DNA of 64,000 nt from Texcoconibacillus texcoconensis (lineage in GTDB: Bacteria > Bacillota > Bacilli > Bacillales > Salisediminibacteriaceae): contig NZ_JACHHB010000003.1 in assembly GCF_014202575.1 (NCBI RefSeq), positions 140,103 through 204,102 of the forward strand, read 5' to 3'. Position 1 is the stretch's first letter. Every line of letters begins with the position of its first letter. Under the pieces are notes generated by a model. That model did no database searches. It was not told where the DNA came from and was given only the letters and a program-made list of their open reading frames with translations. The translations under genes and the position numbers were made by a program. Positions 36,316-43,856 of this stretch are shown here, one piece after another.

Positions 36316-37728
36316 TCACTGCGTCTCGTTGGCCAACTCATAGATTGCTTGTGCATAAATCGCGGTCATAGCTAATAGATCATCAACATGAATATATTCA
36401 TCAACTTGGTGGGCTACATCGTCTCTTCCTGGAAAAACTGGTCCGAAAGCAACACCCTTTTTCAAAGCACGAGCATAGGTTCCACCACCAATTGCTAGTA
36501 AATCACTGTTTCCCTGCGCTTGTTCATAAATGGATGCGAGCGTTTTAACGAGTGGATCTTTAGGATCTATATAATGAGGACGTTCGTGGGAATGGATGTC
36601 CATCTGCCAACCATCTTCACGAAAGTGGTCCGCTATTCTTTCTATCATTCGATCACCATCTATGCCATTCGGATAACGAATATTTAAACCAAGCTTTCCT
36701 TTTCCTTCACACCACTCAATGACCCCTGCATTGACACTAACACTTCCAAGCTCAGAGTCAGAATGAGCAATCGCCATTTTCTCCCCGTATGGGTCGTCTA
36801 TAATGGTATTGATGAGTTTTTCAAGAAATAGCATATCCCCTTTTGATAATGGCTGCTCTCTTAAAAATGTTGCTAGGTAAAACCCTGCATTCTCCCCTTT
36901 TTCGGGCGTACTACCATGGGCAGCCTTCCCATTCACTACAAGGTGAACTTGATGATGATCTATGAGCTCTGCTTTGCCTTTCAGTTTCCTTTGATCTAAA
37001 AAGTTTTCAAAACGATCTATGAGCTCATTTGCTAAATGGCCTTCTACATAAACTTCTGCTTGATCTGGGACCATGTTCAGGCGTTCACCCGCTCTCATTT
37101 CCTTCATACAAAGAGCTTCGCTTTCAACATTCATTGCTTCTAAATGATAGCCTAGTTCGATATCGATGATTCCCTTTTCAGCATATATAACAGGAAATGA
37201 TGCATCCGGTACAAAACCTACATGAGGCATTTGTTCATGACGAAAGTAATGGTCAACACACTCCCAATCCCTTTCTTCATCAGTTCCTAAAATCAATCTT
37301 ACCCTTCGTTTTAAGGGCAGATTCAACTCTTTAATGATTTTTAAAGCATAAAAAACAGCCATCGTGGGCCCTTTATCATCAACAGCTCCACGCGCAAATA
37401 ATTTTCCGTCTCTTACCTCAGCTTGAAATGGAGGAGACGTCCACCCTTCATTTGCTGGAACAACATCCAAATGACCTAGAACGCCTACAATTTCCTCACC
37501 ATCACCATATGTAATGTGCCCTGCGTACCCATCGATATTTTTCGTTTCAAAGCCAGATTGATAACCATGATGAAGCATGAAAGATAAAGCTTCTGCAATC
37601 GGCTTTCCAAAAGGAGCACCTAGTACAATCGATTCTTCTTCATAGGTACTTTCAATATTTAGCAAATCCATTGTATCTACCAATAAGTCATTTTTCCGCT
37701 TTTTTACTTCCTCTATCCAATCAATCAT
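36316..37728 (-). CDS. pepV: Dipeptidase PepV (M20 family, YtjP)
   Basis: Zinc dipeptidase releasing amino acids from dipeptides in the cytoplasm. The 470 residues match PepV. Ligand regions are clear: GVLGHLDVVPA (His/Asp near 86), GAVDDKGPTMAV (Asp near 118), the acid/base LGTDEERDWE (near 152), VPDASFPVIYAEKG (near 176) and the final IGGGTYARAL (His replaced by Tyr-type PepV context) near 425. AAGGGAG precedes the ATG. It stands alone, divergent from ytzE. Confidence 0.94.
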   Translation of the reverse strand: MIDWIEEVKKRKNDLLVDTMDLLNIESTYEEESIVLGAPFGKPIAEALSFMLHHGYQSGFETKNIDGYAGHITYGDGEEIVGVLGHLDVVPANEGWTSPPFQAEVRDGKLFARGAVDDKGPTMAVFYALKIIKELNLPLKRRVRLILGTDEERDWECVDHYFRHEQMPHVGFVPDASFPVIYAEKGIIDIELGYHLEAMNVESEALCMKEMRAGERLNMVPDQAEVYVEGHLANELIDRFENFLDQRKLKGKAELIDHHQVHLVVNGKAAHGSTPEKGENAGFYLATFLREQPLSKGDMLFLEKLINTIIDDPYGEKMAIAHSDSELGSVSVNAGVIEWCEGKGKLGLNIRYPNGIDGDRMIERIADHFREDGWQMDIHSHERPHYIDPKDPLVKTLASIYEQAQGNSDLLAIGGGTYARALKKGVAFGPVFPGRDDVAHQVDEYIHVDDLLAMTAIYAQAIYELANETQ

Positions 37729-37787
37729 TATGTTAAACTCCCTTCTTTTAAAAATACCGCGCCCTAACAGTAAATAATGTATTGTCT

Positions 37788-37816
37788 TTGCGATTTTTCA
37801 GAAATTCAGTTAAAAT
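37788..37816 (+). promoter_or_regulatory. Sigma-A promoter for ytzE
   Basis: TTGCGA (37788-37793), 17 bp, TAAAAT (37811-37816). It predicts a leader of about 80 nt before ytzE. Confidence 0.65.
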
Positions 37817-37828
37817 AGATATAGCCTT

Positions 37829-37879
37829 GGACGGAATATGTGGCCAACCCATATCGTTATATGATGCCGATCACCGTCC
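37829..37879 (+). promoter_or_regulatory. Structured leader of ytzE
   Basis: GGACGG (37829-37834) pairs with CCGTCC (37874-37879). Inside, ATATG (37836-37840) can pair with CATAT (37850-37854), or CATAT with the next ATATG (37859-37863). The element sits between the promoter and the AAAGGAG site, so it could affect translation. No known riboswitch class is recognised. Confidence 0.45.
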
Positions 37880-37902
37880 TTAACCTTTAAAGGAGTGGTT
37901 TT

Positions 37903-38121
37903 TTGAAGCCTTCGACTGACCGGATGTTGACCCGGATCAAATCGATCTACCTTTACATTAAAGAGAAAGGGACCGTGACGACAAACGAATTAGTTGAAGA
38001 ATTCGGTACGACAAAGCGAACCATTCAGCGCGATTTGAATGTACTCGAGTATAACGACCTTGTTCACAGTCCGAGCCGTGGCCTATGGACAGCAAAGAAA
38101 CGGGACACGAACGTTTCCTAA
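37903..38121 (+). CDS. ytzE: DeoR-type small HTH regulator YtzE
   Basis: A 72-residue protein that is essentially one DeoR winged helix-turn-helix (IYLYIKEKG-TVTTNELVEEFGTTKRTIQRDLNVLE) with no ligand-binding domain. Targets unknown. It starts with TTG at 37903 behind AAAGGAGTGG; the inner ATG at 37924 has no site. It has its own promoter, structured leader and terminator, and lies next to the RsuA-like gene as in B. subtilis. Confidence 0.88.
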   Translation: MKPSTDRMLTRIKSIYLYIKEKGTVTTNELVEEFGTTKRTIQRDLNVLEYNDLVHSPSRGLWTAKKRDTNVS

Positions 38122-38147
38122 CAAAAAAATCAGGTAAACAAACTTTG

Positions 38148-38185
38148 AAAGGCCAAAGAAGACCTCTCTTCTTTAGCCTTTTTTC
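38148..38185. terminator. Terminator between ytzE and the pseudouridine synthase gene
   Basis: AAAGGCCAAAGAAG (38148-38161) pairs with CTTCTTTAGCCTTT (38168-38181), one bulge, then T-rich sequence. Confidence 0.82.
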
Positions 38186-38204
38186 TTTGTACATAACTTT
38201 CTTG

Positions 38205-38918
38205 CTAAGCCTCCGCTTTTAACATCTCATACTCTTCTTCCGTCAAATCACGGTATTCACCTGGTTCTAGGTCTTCATCTAGCTGTAACGAACCCATCGC
38301 TTCTCGCTTTAAACGGACGACACGATTTCTGCGAGCAGCAAACATCCGCTTCACTTGATGGTACTTCCCTTCATAGATTGTGACTTCTACAACATCCCCA
38401 TTTTCATTCTCGGAACATAGTTCTGCTGGTTTTGTCACATAGCCATCGTCCAATTCAATCCCTTGCTGAAAAGCTTCTATATCTCCATCTTTTAAAGGCT
38501 CTGCTAACCAAGCACGATATTTCTTCGGAACGTGCCTTTTCGGTGATGTCAATTGGTGCGCAAACTTTCCATCATTCGTAATGAGCAACAAGCCTGTTGT
38601 ATCTTTATCTAAGCGACCAACGGGAAACGGCTCATACCTTACATCTTCTGGTTCAAGGATATCAATGACCGTTTCTTGGTTTATATCTTCTGTCGCTGAC
38701 AAAAGACCATCAGGTTTGTTCATCATTAAATAAATATAAGGTTTGTATTCAACTTCTACACCAAAAACTTTTACTTCTTGCTCATCTGGGTCTACATGCA
38801 TTTTTCCATCCTTGGCAACTATACCATCGACGGTCACACCACCTTTTTTGAGCGTTTTTTTCACTTCTTTTCTTGTTCCAAATCCGCTATTCGCTAATAG
38901 TTTGTCAAGTCTCATCAC
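38205..38918 (-). CDS. RsuA-type 16S rRNA pseudouridine(516) synthase
   Basis: Converts a uridine of 16S rRNA to pseudouridine. It has an N-terminal S4 domain (MRLDKLLANSGFGTRKEVK) and the catalytic aspartate motif GRLDKDTTGLLL (near residue 101). A C-terminal motif YHQVKRMFA (near 197) is typical of RsuA/RluB enzymes. The 237 residues match YtzG. Two starts are possible, GTG 38918 (9 nt after GGAGG) and ATG 38915; family alignment favours the ATG. It overlaps the upstream gene by 14 bp. Confidence 0.92.
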   Translation of the reverse strand: MMRLDKLLANSGFGTRKEVKKTLKKGGVTVDGIVAKDGKMHVDPDEQEVKVFGVEVEYKPYIYLMMNKPDGLLSATEDINQETVIDILEPEDVRYEPFPVGRLDKDTTGLLLITNDGKFAHQLTSPKRHVPKKYRAWLAEPLKDGDIEAFQQGIELDDGYVTKPAELCSENENGDVVEVTIYEGKYHQVKRMFAARRNRVVRLKREAMGSLQLDEDLEPGEYRDLTEEEYEMLKAEA

Positions 38919-39585
38919 GTTCTTTTACCTCCTGCAAAACACGTTGTCCAAACGTACCAAGTTTCCCTTGATGATACGCTTTCGTTACTCCTAAAACAAT
39001 TTGCCGACTTGCATAATCGATGATTTGATCATCAATCGATTGCTCTTTTAATTCTTTTTGTAACATCGTTACCATTTCAATCGTTCTTTTTGTTGCTAAG
39101 CGGTTCACTTCTAAAACGTCTTCTTCTGCTCCTTCAATAACAGTCATATTTTTCCCTAACAATGCTTGAACATGTTCTCTGTCCTTTTTGTGTACGGGTG
39201 TTACAACAGCTAACCCTTCACCGTCTTCCTTTAATTGATCAGCTTGGGTCACAAATTTGCACGCAACAACGCGCTGGCCCTCTTTTAAATAAGGGATGAC
39301 ATCACTTTGCGTCGCTTTTGTCACTGGCAAATAAAATGTAGCATTACCTGGAAATTCCTCTGCGTATGTAGACAAAAACGTCTTTAGTGCTTGCACAGGT
39401 AAAAATAACCACACGTGCTCATAAGCAGCAAATTGATCACTTTCTATGCTGACAATACGTTGATCGTTTTCTTGTGCAGTTCTTATCCGTTCTTGCGTTC
39501 GATTGTAAATTGCAACCTGCGCAGATGGCGGCATTAAAGTTAACAAAGCTTGAGGTAATCGCCCATACCCGATAAACAAATCCAT
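38905..39585 (-). CDS. ProC-like NAD(P)-binding protein
   Basis: A 226-residue protein starting with a dinucleotide-binding fold (FIGYGRLPQALLTLM) and the strand-turn pattern of pyrroline-5-carboxylate reductase/ComER relatives (HVWLFLPVQALKTFL; FYLPVTKATQSDVI). The C-terminal part is helical. The usual P5C-reductase substrate motif near the C-terminus (GLTxP-type) is not evident, so proline synthesis is unlikely. AAGGGGGC precedes the ATG. It is coupled to the pseudouridine synthase gene. Function unknown. Confidence 0.7.
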   Translation of the reverse strand: MDLFIGYGRLPQALLTLMPPSAQVAIYNRTQERIRTAQENDQRIVSIESDQFAAYEHVWLFLPVQALKTFLSTYAEEFPGNATFYLPVTKATQSDVIPYLKEGQRVVACKFVTQADQLKEDGEGLAVVTPVHKKDREHVQALLGKNMTVIEGAEEDVLEVNRLATKRTIEMVTMLQKELKEQSIDDQIIDYASRQIVLGVTKAYHQGKLGTFGQRVLQEVKERDET

Positions 39586-39609
39586 AACACAGCCCCCTTA
39601 AGTAGAAAG

Positions 39610-39636
39610 AAAAAAGGGAGCGTAAACGTTACTCCC
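39610..39636 (-). terminator. Terminator of the rodA-like gene, overlapping its stop codon
   Basis: GGGAG (39636-39632, minus) pairs with CTCCC (39620-39616), then six T and TTTC. The stem begins inside the last sense codon of the gene. Confidence 0.75.
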
Positions 39637-40801
39637 CTTTTCCAAACATATAATGTTTTGTACGCATATTAACATTTAAGACGATCCCAATCGCAATCAT
39701 ATTCGTTATTAAAGCACTACCACCATAGCTAATAAATGGTAAGGCTAATCCTGTTATTGGCATAACCCCGACAGCCATCCCGATATTTTGAAATACTTGG
39801 AAAACAAGCAGCCCGACCGTACCAGAAACTAAATACGTACCAAACGTATTATTACATGTAAAAGCAATAATGATCATTCGATAAAACATAAGAAAATAGA
39901 TAACGATCAGTACAGTCGCACCAAAAAAACCAAACTCTTCCGCTATAACAGTGAATATAAAGTCTGTATGGATTTCTGGAATAGCACCACTTTGCGACTT
40001 AACACCTTCGGTAAAACCAGACCCGTAAAGCTGACCAGCACCTATTCCCTGCAATGCATGGATTAACTGATACCCGATGTCTGTTGGATAATTGTAAGGG
40101 TCAAGCCATGCATAAATTCGGTTTAATTGGTGCGTATTAATAAAATTCGTGAAGAACTCGAAAAAATTATTGTGCAACCATACAAGAAATCCGATACCAA
40201 CTGTAATCGTGCCAACGATTAAACCAATCATCCTCCATGTCACACCAGCCATAAGAATCATCGTTAATATCACAGCTCCGACCACAAGAGCTGTCCCTAA
40301 ATCAGGCTGTTCCAAAATCAAGACAAATGGAGGAAGGCCAATCACAAGGACACTCCCCACAAGTTTACAATCTTCTTTAAATGTCTTAGGCCTAGGTCGT
40401 TGAGAAATATGATAAAGATAGTGCGCCAAAGCTAAAACAACAAAGATTTTAACAAACTCCGACGGTTGAAATAACAAGAAGTCTGGATGCCCTAGCCAAC
40501 GTTGAGCACCATTTTGCTCAATACCAAATAGCGCAACCAACAAGAGCAAGAAAATGCCTAGACCATAAAAGGGAATCGAGAAATTTCGAAATAAGTCGTA
40601 ATCAATACTCATTGCACCAACCATAAGTACAACACCAATTCCGTACCATACAACCTGCCTTCGCAAAAAGAAGGTTGGGTCATTCGGAAAATATTGACCC
40701 GAAGCACTATAAACAGCTAAAAAGCTAATGCACATGAGCAAAAACAACAAAAATAAGAGGGTAAAATCTATTTGCTGAAACGCGGTTTTTCGTTCTTGCA
40801 T
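39629..40801 (-). CDS. RodA-like SEDS peptidoglycan polymerase
   Basis: Polytopic (about ten membrane helices) SEDS-family glycosyltransferase that polymerises lipid II during wall elongation. SEDS signatures are present: VYSASG (near residue 25), NGAQRWLG (near 95), QPSEFVKI (near 110), EQPDLGTALV (near 155), EIHTDFIFTVIAEEFGF (near 285) and PFISYGGSAL (near 360). Start ATG 40801 has GGAGG 5 nt upstream. The 390 residues and lack of a polar tail resemble RodA. It follows the FtsW-like gene by 31 bp, so the two form an operon. Confidence 0.88.
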   Translation of the reverse strand: MQERKTAFQQIDFTLLFLLFLLMCISFLAVYSASGQYFPNDPTFFLRRQVVWYGIGVVLMVGAMSIDYDLFRNFSIPFYGLGIFLLLLVALFGIEQNGAQRWLGHPDFLLFQPSEFVKIFVVLALAHYLYHISQRPRPKTFKEDCKLVGSVLVIGLPPFVLILEQPDLGTALVVGAVILTMILMAGVTWRMIGLIVGTITVGIGFLVWLHNNFFEFFTNFINTHQLNRIYAWLDPYNYPTDIGYQLIHALQGIGAGQLYGSGFTEGVKSQSGAIPEIHTDFIFTVIAEEFGFFGATVLIVIYFLMFYRMIIIAFTCNNTFGTYLVSGTVGLLVFQVFQNIGMAVGVMPITGLALPFISYGGSALITNMIAIGIVLNVNMRTKHYMFGKGE

Positions 40802-40832
40802 CGCATCCTCCACATCTATCACATAAGTGAAA

Positions 40833-42020
40833 TCACCCAATATACGGCTGGGAAATATCACTTTTTGCTGAAACTGAACTTTCTTCACGCTCTTCTAAAC
40901 GTGATTCCTCCTTGGTCATTTTCCCATTGTAACGATCAATATTCAACAAAATTCCGATAAAAATGAACGTCACTATAAGAGAAGAGCCTCCATAGCTTAA
41001 AAACGGAAACGGTATACCAGTAATTGGTAAAACGCCACTAACTGCACCTGCATTGAATATCACCTGTATAGCTAATTGAAAAGAAATTCCGAAAGCCAAT
41101 AGACTTCCAAATGTGTCAGGACATCGCAATCCAATTAATAAACCACGCAGAATAATGAGTCCTATCGCTCCAAATACAAATGTAACACCTAGAAACCCTA
41201 ACTCTTCACTAACAATAGCAAGAATAAAATCAGTATGGGCTTCAGGTAAATAAAACAATTTTTGTACGCTTTGTCCTAGCCCCGCACCTGATAGACCACC
41301 ATGAGCAATCGCCATATATGATTGAATTAATTGATAACCATCACCACTTGCACTTGCAAATGGATCCATAAAACCGGCGATACGGTTCCAACGATAGTCT
41401 TCTGAAAAAGCGTAATACGCCACAACACTGACACCAAAAATGGACATTGCAAACAAATGCCACGTTCGCGCACCAGAACAGAATACGATCAAACCACTCA
41501 CAATGACGATCGATGTCGCCGTTCCTAGGTCAGGCTGCATTAAAATTAACACAAAGAAAACAGCAATGACACAAAGAGGCGGAAACACGCCACGCAAAAA
41601 ATCATCGATATAAGATTGTTTACGGGAATAGACGTAAGCTAAATACATGATTGCAGTCAGTTTGATAAATTCAGAAGGTTGTATCGTAAAACCACCGAAT
41701 CTAATCCAACGTTGCGCACCATTCACATCATGTCCAACCCCAGGAATAAACACAAACAGCAAGATGAATACTGATGCTAAAACAAGGATTGGAGCTAATT
41801 TCTTATAGCGCCGATACGGAAAAAAAGCAAAAAAGAACAGTAGCATAAATGAAATAATGATCCAAACTAAGTGGCGTTGAAAATAAAACGTAAAATTGTC
41901 GTAAAATTCAAATCCTAAAACATAACTCGCGCTATAAACGATCACGAGACCGAAAAGACTTAAAAGTGCAACTACGATCAACAGTGTCCAATCAAAATGT
42001 CGTCGTTTTTCCTCATTCAT
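40833..42020 (-). CDS. FtsW/SpoVE-like SEDS protein
   Basis: A second SEDS polymerase, 395 residues, about ten helices. Signatures: VYSASY (near 29), NGAQRWIRFGG (near 98), QPSEFIKL (near 112), MQPDLGTATS (near 158), EAHTDFILAIVSEELGF (near 265) and PFLSYGGSSLI (near 342). The charged C-terminal tail (EESRLEEREESS) and the RWIRFGG form resemble FtsW/SpoVE, suggesting septal or spore-wall synthesis. Which of these, or a RodA variant, is not settled. GGGGGT precedes the ATG. No PBP2-type partner gene is adjacent. Confidence 0.86.
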   Translation of the reverse strand: MNEEKRRHFDWTLLIVVALLSLFGLVIVYSASYVLGFEFYDNFTFYFQRHLVWIIISFMLLFFFAFFPYRRYKKLAPILVLASVFILLFVFIPGVGHDVNGAQRWIRFGGFTIQPSEFIKLTAIMYLAYVYSRKQSYIDDFLRGVFPPLCVIAVFFVLILMQPDLGTATSIVIVSGLIVFCSGARTWHLFAMSIFGVSVVAYYAFSEDYRWNRIAGFMDPFASASGDGYQLIQSYMAIAHGGLSGAGLGQSVQKLFYLPEAHTDFILAIVSEELGFLGVTFVFGAIGLIILRGLLIGLRCPDTFGSLLAFGISFQLAIQVIFNAGAVSGVLPITGIPFPFLSYGGSSLIVTFIFIGILLNIDRYNGKMTKEESRLEEREESSVSAKSDISQPYIG

Positions 42021-42147
42021 AGTAACCCCCAGAAGCTTATCTTACTAATAGCTTCTCTCCTATCATTTATTCTAGTTTATATATTATAACAGAGTCTCTA
42101 CAACGCTAAAAGAGACGCTATACTCAAATTAGGCAAAGATGAAAATA

Positions 42148-42176
42148 AAAGGGTGGCTCAGCAAGCCACCCTTTAC
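42148..42176 (-). terminator. Terminator of wrbA
   Basis: AAAGGGTGGCT (42148-42158) pairs with AGCCACCCTTT (42164-42174) around a 5-nt loop; on the minus strand it ends in TTTTATTTTC. Confidence 0.88.
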
Positions 42177-42190
42177 TTCGTTTTACATGC

Positions 42191-42808
42191 TTAATTATGC
42201 AAGGCACCTGCAACACGCGTTACACGAGCACCTAATCGTTGGGCCATCGTTAAATCTCGCTCATCTGGCTGCAAACTTCCATCCGTACCTGCAATTGTCG
42301 ATGCACTGTACGGTGAGCCACCGATCGCATCGGATGACATAAGCTCCGGGTTTTCGCCGTACGGTAACCCTACAAAAATTAACCCAAAATGAAGAAGTGG
42401 AACAATCGAAGTAATCGCTGTTGTCTCCTGTCCACCATGAACAGACCCAGTACTCGTAAACACAGCTGTTGCTTTTCCTTCTAACTCACCATTTGCCCAA
42501 AGTCCCCCTGCAGCGTCTAAGAACTGTTTCATTTGCGCGGGCATTGCCCCATATCGGGTAGGAATCCCCCATATAATACCATCTGCCCATTTTAAGTCAT
42601 CATGAGTTGCTTCAGGTACCTCCGCTTGCATTTTTTGCGCCTCAACATAAGCCTCTTGCGAAGACATTGCTTGTTTTGTTGCCTCAAATTCAGGAATTTT
42701 AACCATTTTCGCATCAGCTCCTGCTTCTTGAGCACCTTTTTGAACTGCTTGCGCCATCGTATATACATGTCCGTATGAACTATAGTAGGGGATAAGAATG
42801 TTCGTCAT
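42191..42808 (-). CDS. wrbA: NAD(P)H:quinone oxidoreductase WrbA
   Basis: FMN flavoprotein that reduces quinones by two electrons, avoiding radical products. A 205-residue flavodoxin fold with phosphate loop PYYSSYGHVYTMA (about 7-19), IWGIPTRYGAMPAQMKQFLD (near 75; flavin site) and FTSTGSVHGGQETT (near 113). AAAAGGAGAC precedes the ATG. It is transcribed alone. The 52-bp repeat array lies upstream of its promoter. Confidence 0.93.
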   Translation of the reverse strand: MTNILIPYYSSYGHVYTMAQAVQKGAQEAGADAKMVKIPEFEATKQAMSSQEAYVEAQKMQAEVPEATHDDLKWADGIIWGIPTRYGAMPAQMKQFLDAAGGLWANGELEGKATAVFTSTGSVHGGQETTAITSIVPLLHFGLIFVGLPYGENPELMSSDAIGGSPYSASTIAGTDGSLQPDERDLTMAQRLGARVTRVAGALHN

Positions 42809-42831
42809 TATATACCAGTCTCCTTTTCGTT

Positions 42832-42860
42832 ATTTCATTTCTAGGATGTCTAGATTTCAA
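42832..42860 (-). promoter_or_regulatory. Possible sigma-A promoter for wrbA
   Basis: TTGAAA (42860-42855), 17 bp, TGAAAT (42837-42832) on the minus strand, 24 bp before the start. Confidence 0.5.
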
Positions 42861-42954
42861 ATCGATAAACAAAAAGTTGGCATCTTTTATCGATCTTCAC
42901 GAATGCCCTATGATGAGCCGTTTCAGCTTTTTCGCTTTTTCGGGCTCTCTTCAA

Positions 42955-43637
42955 TTGTCCGGATAAACTTGGGTTCGGACAGGTATACTGCTTTTGCTCT
43001 GCAACCTGTCCGAAGAACGCCTACCTTCGGACAGGTCTACTGCTTTTGCTACCAAAACTGTCCGAACATTCCTTGGCTTCGGACAAGTTTACCTTTTTCC
43101 TCTGCAAACTGTCCGAAGAACGCCTACCTTCGGACAGGTCTACTGCTTTTGCTACCAAAACTGTCCGAACATTCCTTGGCTTCGGACAAGTTTACCCTTT
43201 TTCCTCTGCAAACTGTCCGAAGAACGCCTACCTTCGGACAGGTCTACTGCTTTTGCTCTCAAAACTGTCCGAACATCTCCTACCTTCGGACAGGTCTACT
43301 GCTTTTGCTCTCAAAACTGTCCGAACATCTCCTACCTTCGGACAGGTCCACTGCTTTTGCTACTCAAACTGTCCGAACAACCCCTACCTTCGGACAAGTC
43401 TACTGCTTTTGCTCCCAAAACTGTCCGAACATCTCCTACCTTCGGACAGGTCTACTGCTTTTGCTACTCAAACTGTCCGAACATCCCCTACCTTCGGACA
43501 AGTCTACTGCTTTTGCTCCCAAAACTGTCCGAACATCCCCTACCTTCGGACAGGTCTACTGCTTTTGCTACTCAAACTGTCCGAACATCTCCTACCTTCG
43601 GACAGGTCTACTGCTTTTGCTACTCAAACTGTCCGAA
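42955..43637. repeat. Tandem array of about 13 copies of a 52-bp unit with inverted arms
   Basis: Thirteen units start with TTCGGACAG or TTCGGACAA (first full one at 42974) and each contains CTGTCCGAA, its inverse complement, 22-23 bp later, then an 11-bp spacer to the next unit. Twelve units sum to 623 bp, one being 51 bp and the others 52; the last is cut after its second arm. A decayed copy lies before 42974. Units fall in subtypes: the 1st, 3rd and 5th share CTCTGCAAACTG and a GAACGCC spacer, and units 2-3 and 4-5 form a repeated 104-bp pair, a sign of unequal duplication. Both neighbouring arm pairs (22-nt or 11-nt loop) can form hairpins. It lies between the murJ terminator and the wrbA promoter. 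Confidence 0.95.
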
Positions 43638-43736
43638 ACTCGACCTTTAGTTCACATATCAGCAGCGTATTTTTCTCCAACAGGAATTAATTATGAGATT
43701 TCACCACTATTTGGTGATGAAACGTTGATATATCGC

Positions 43737-43783
43737 AATAAAAAAAACGCATGTGATTTTCTATTTGAAAATCAATGCGTTTT
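43737..43783 (-). terminator. Terminator downstream of murJ
   Basis: AAAACGCAT plus GATTTTC (43744-43761) pairs with GAAAATC plus ATGCGTTTT (43767-43783) with a small bulge; eight T follow on the minus strand. Confidence 0.85.
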
Positions 43784-43856
43784 CCTTTGTGATTTGATTG
43801 TTTGCACCTCTGAAGTAAACCGTTACTTTTAGATAAGAAATGCTTTCTTTCACGGT

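Noticed and set aside
42974-43637. CRISPR array
   Set aside because: The parts between the repeated arms are almost the same in each unit instead of unique spacers, and no cas genes are nearby.
42798-43832. Long plus-strand ORFs of 344, 218 and 214 codons in all three frames
   Set aside because: They all run through the 52-bp array, which has no stop and shifts frame with each unit; the same peptides appear in each frame. No ribosome binding site precedes them.
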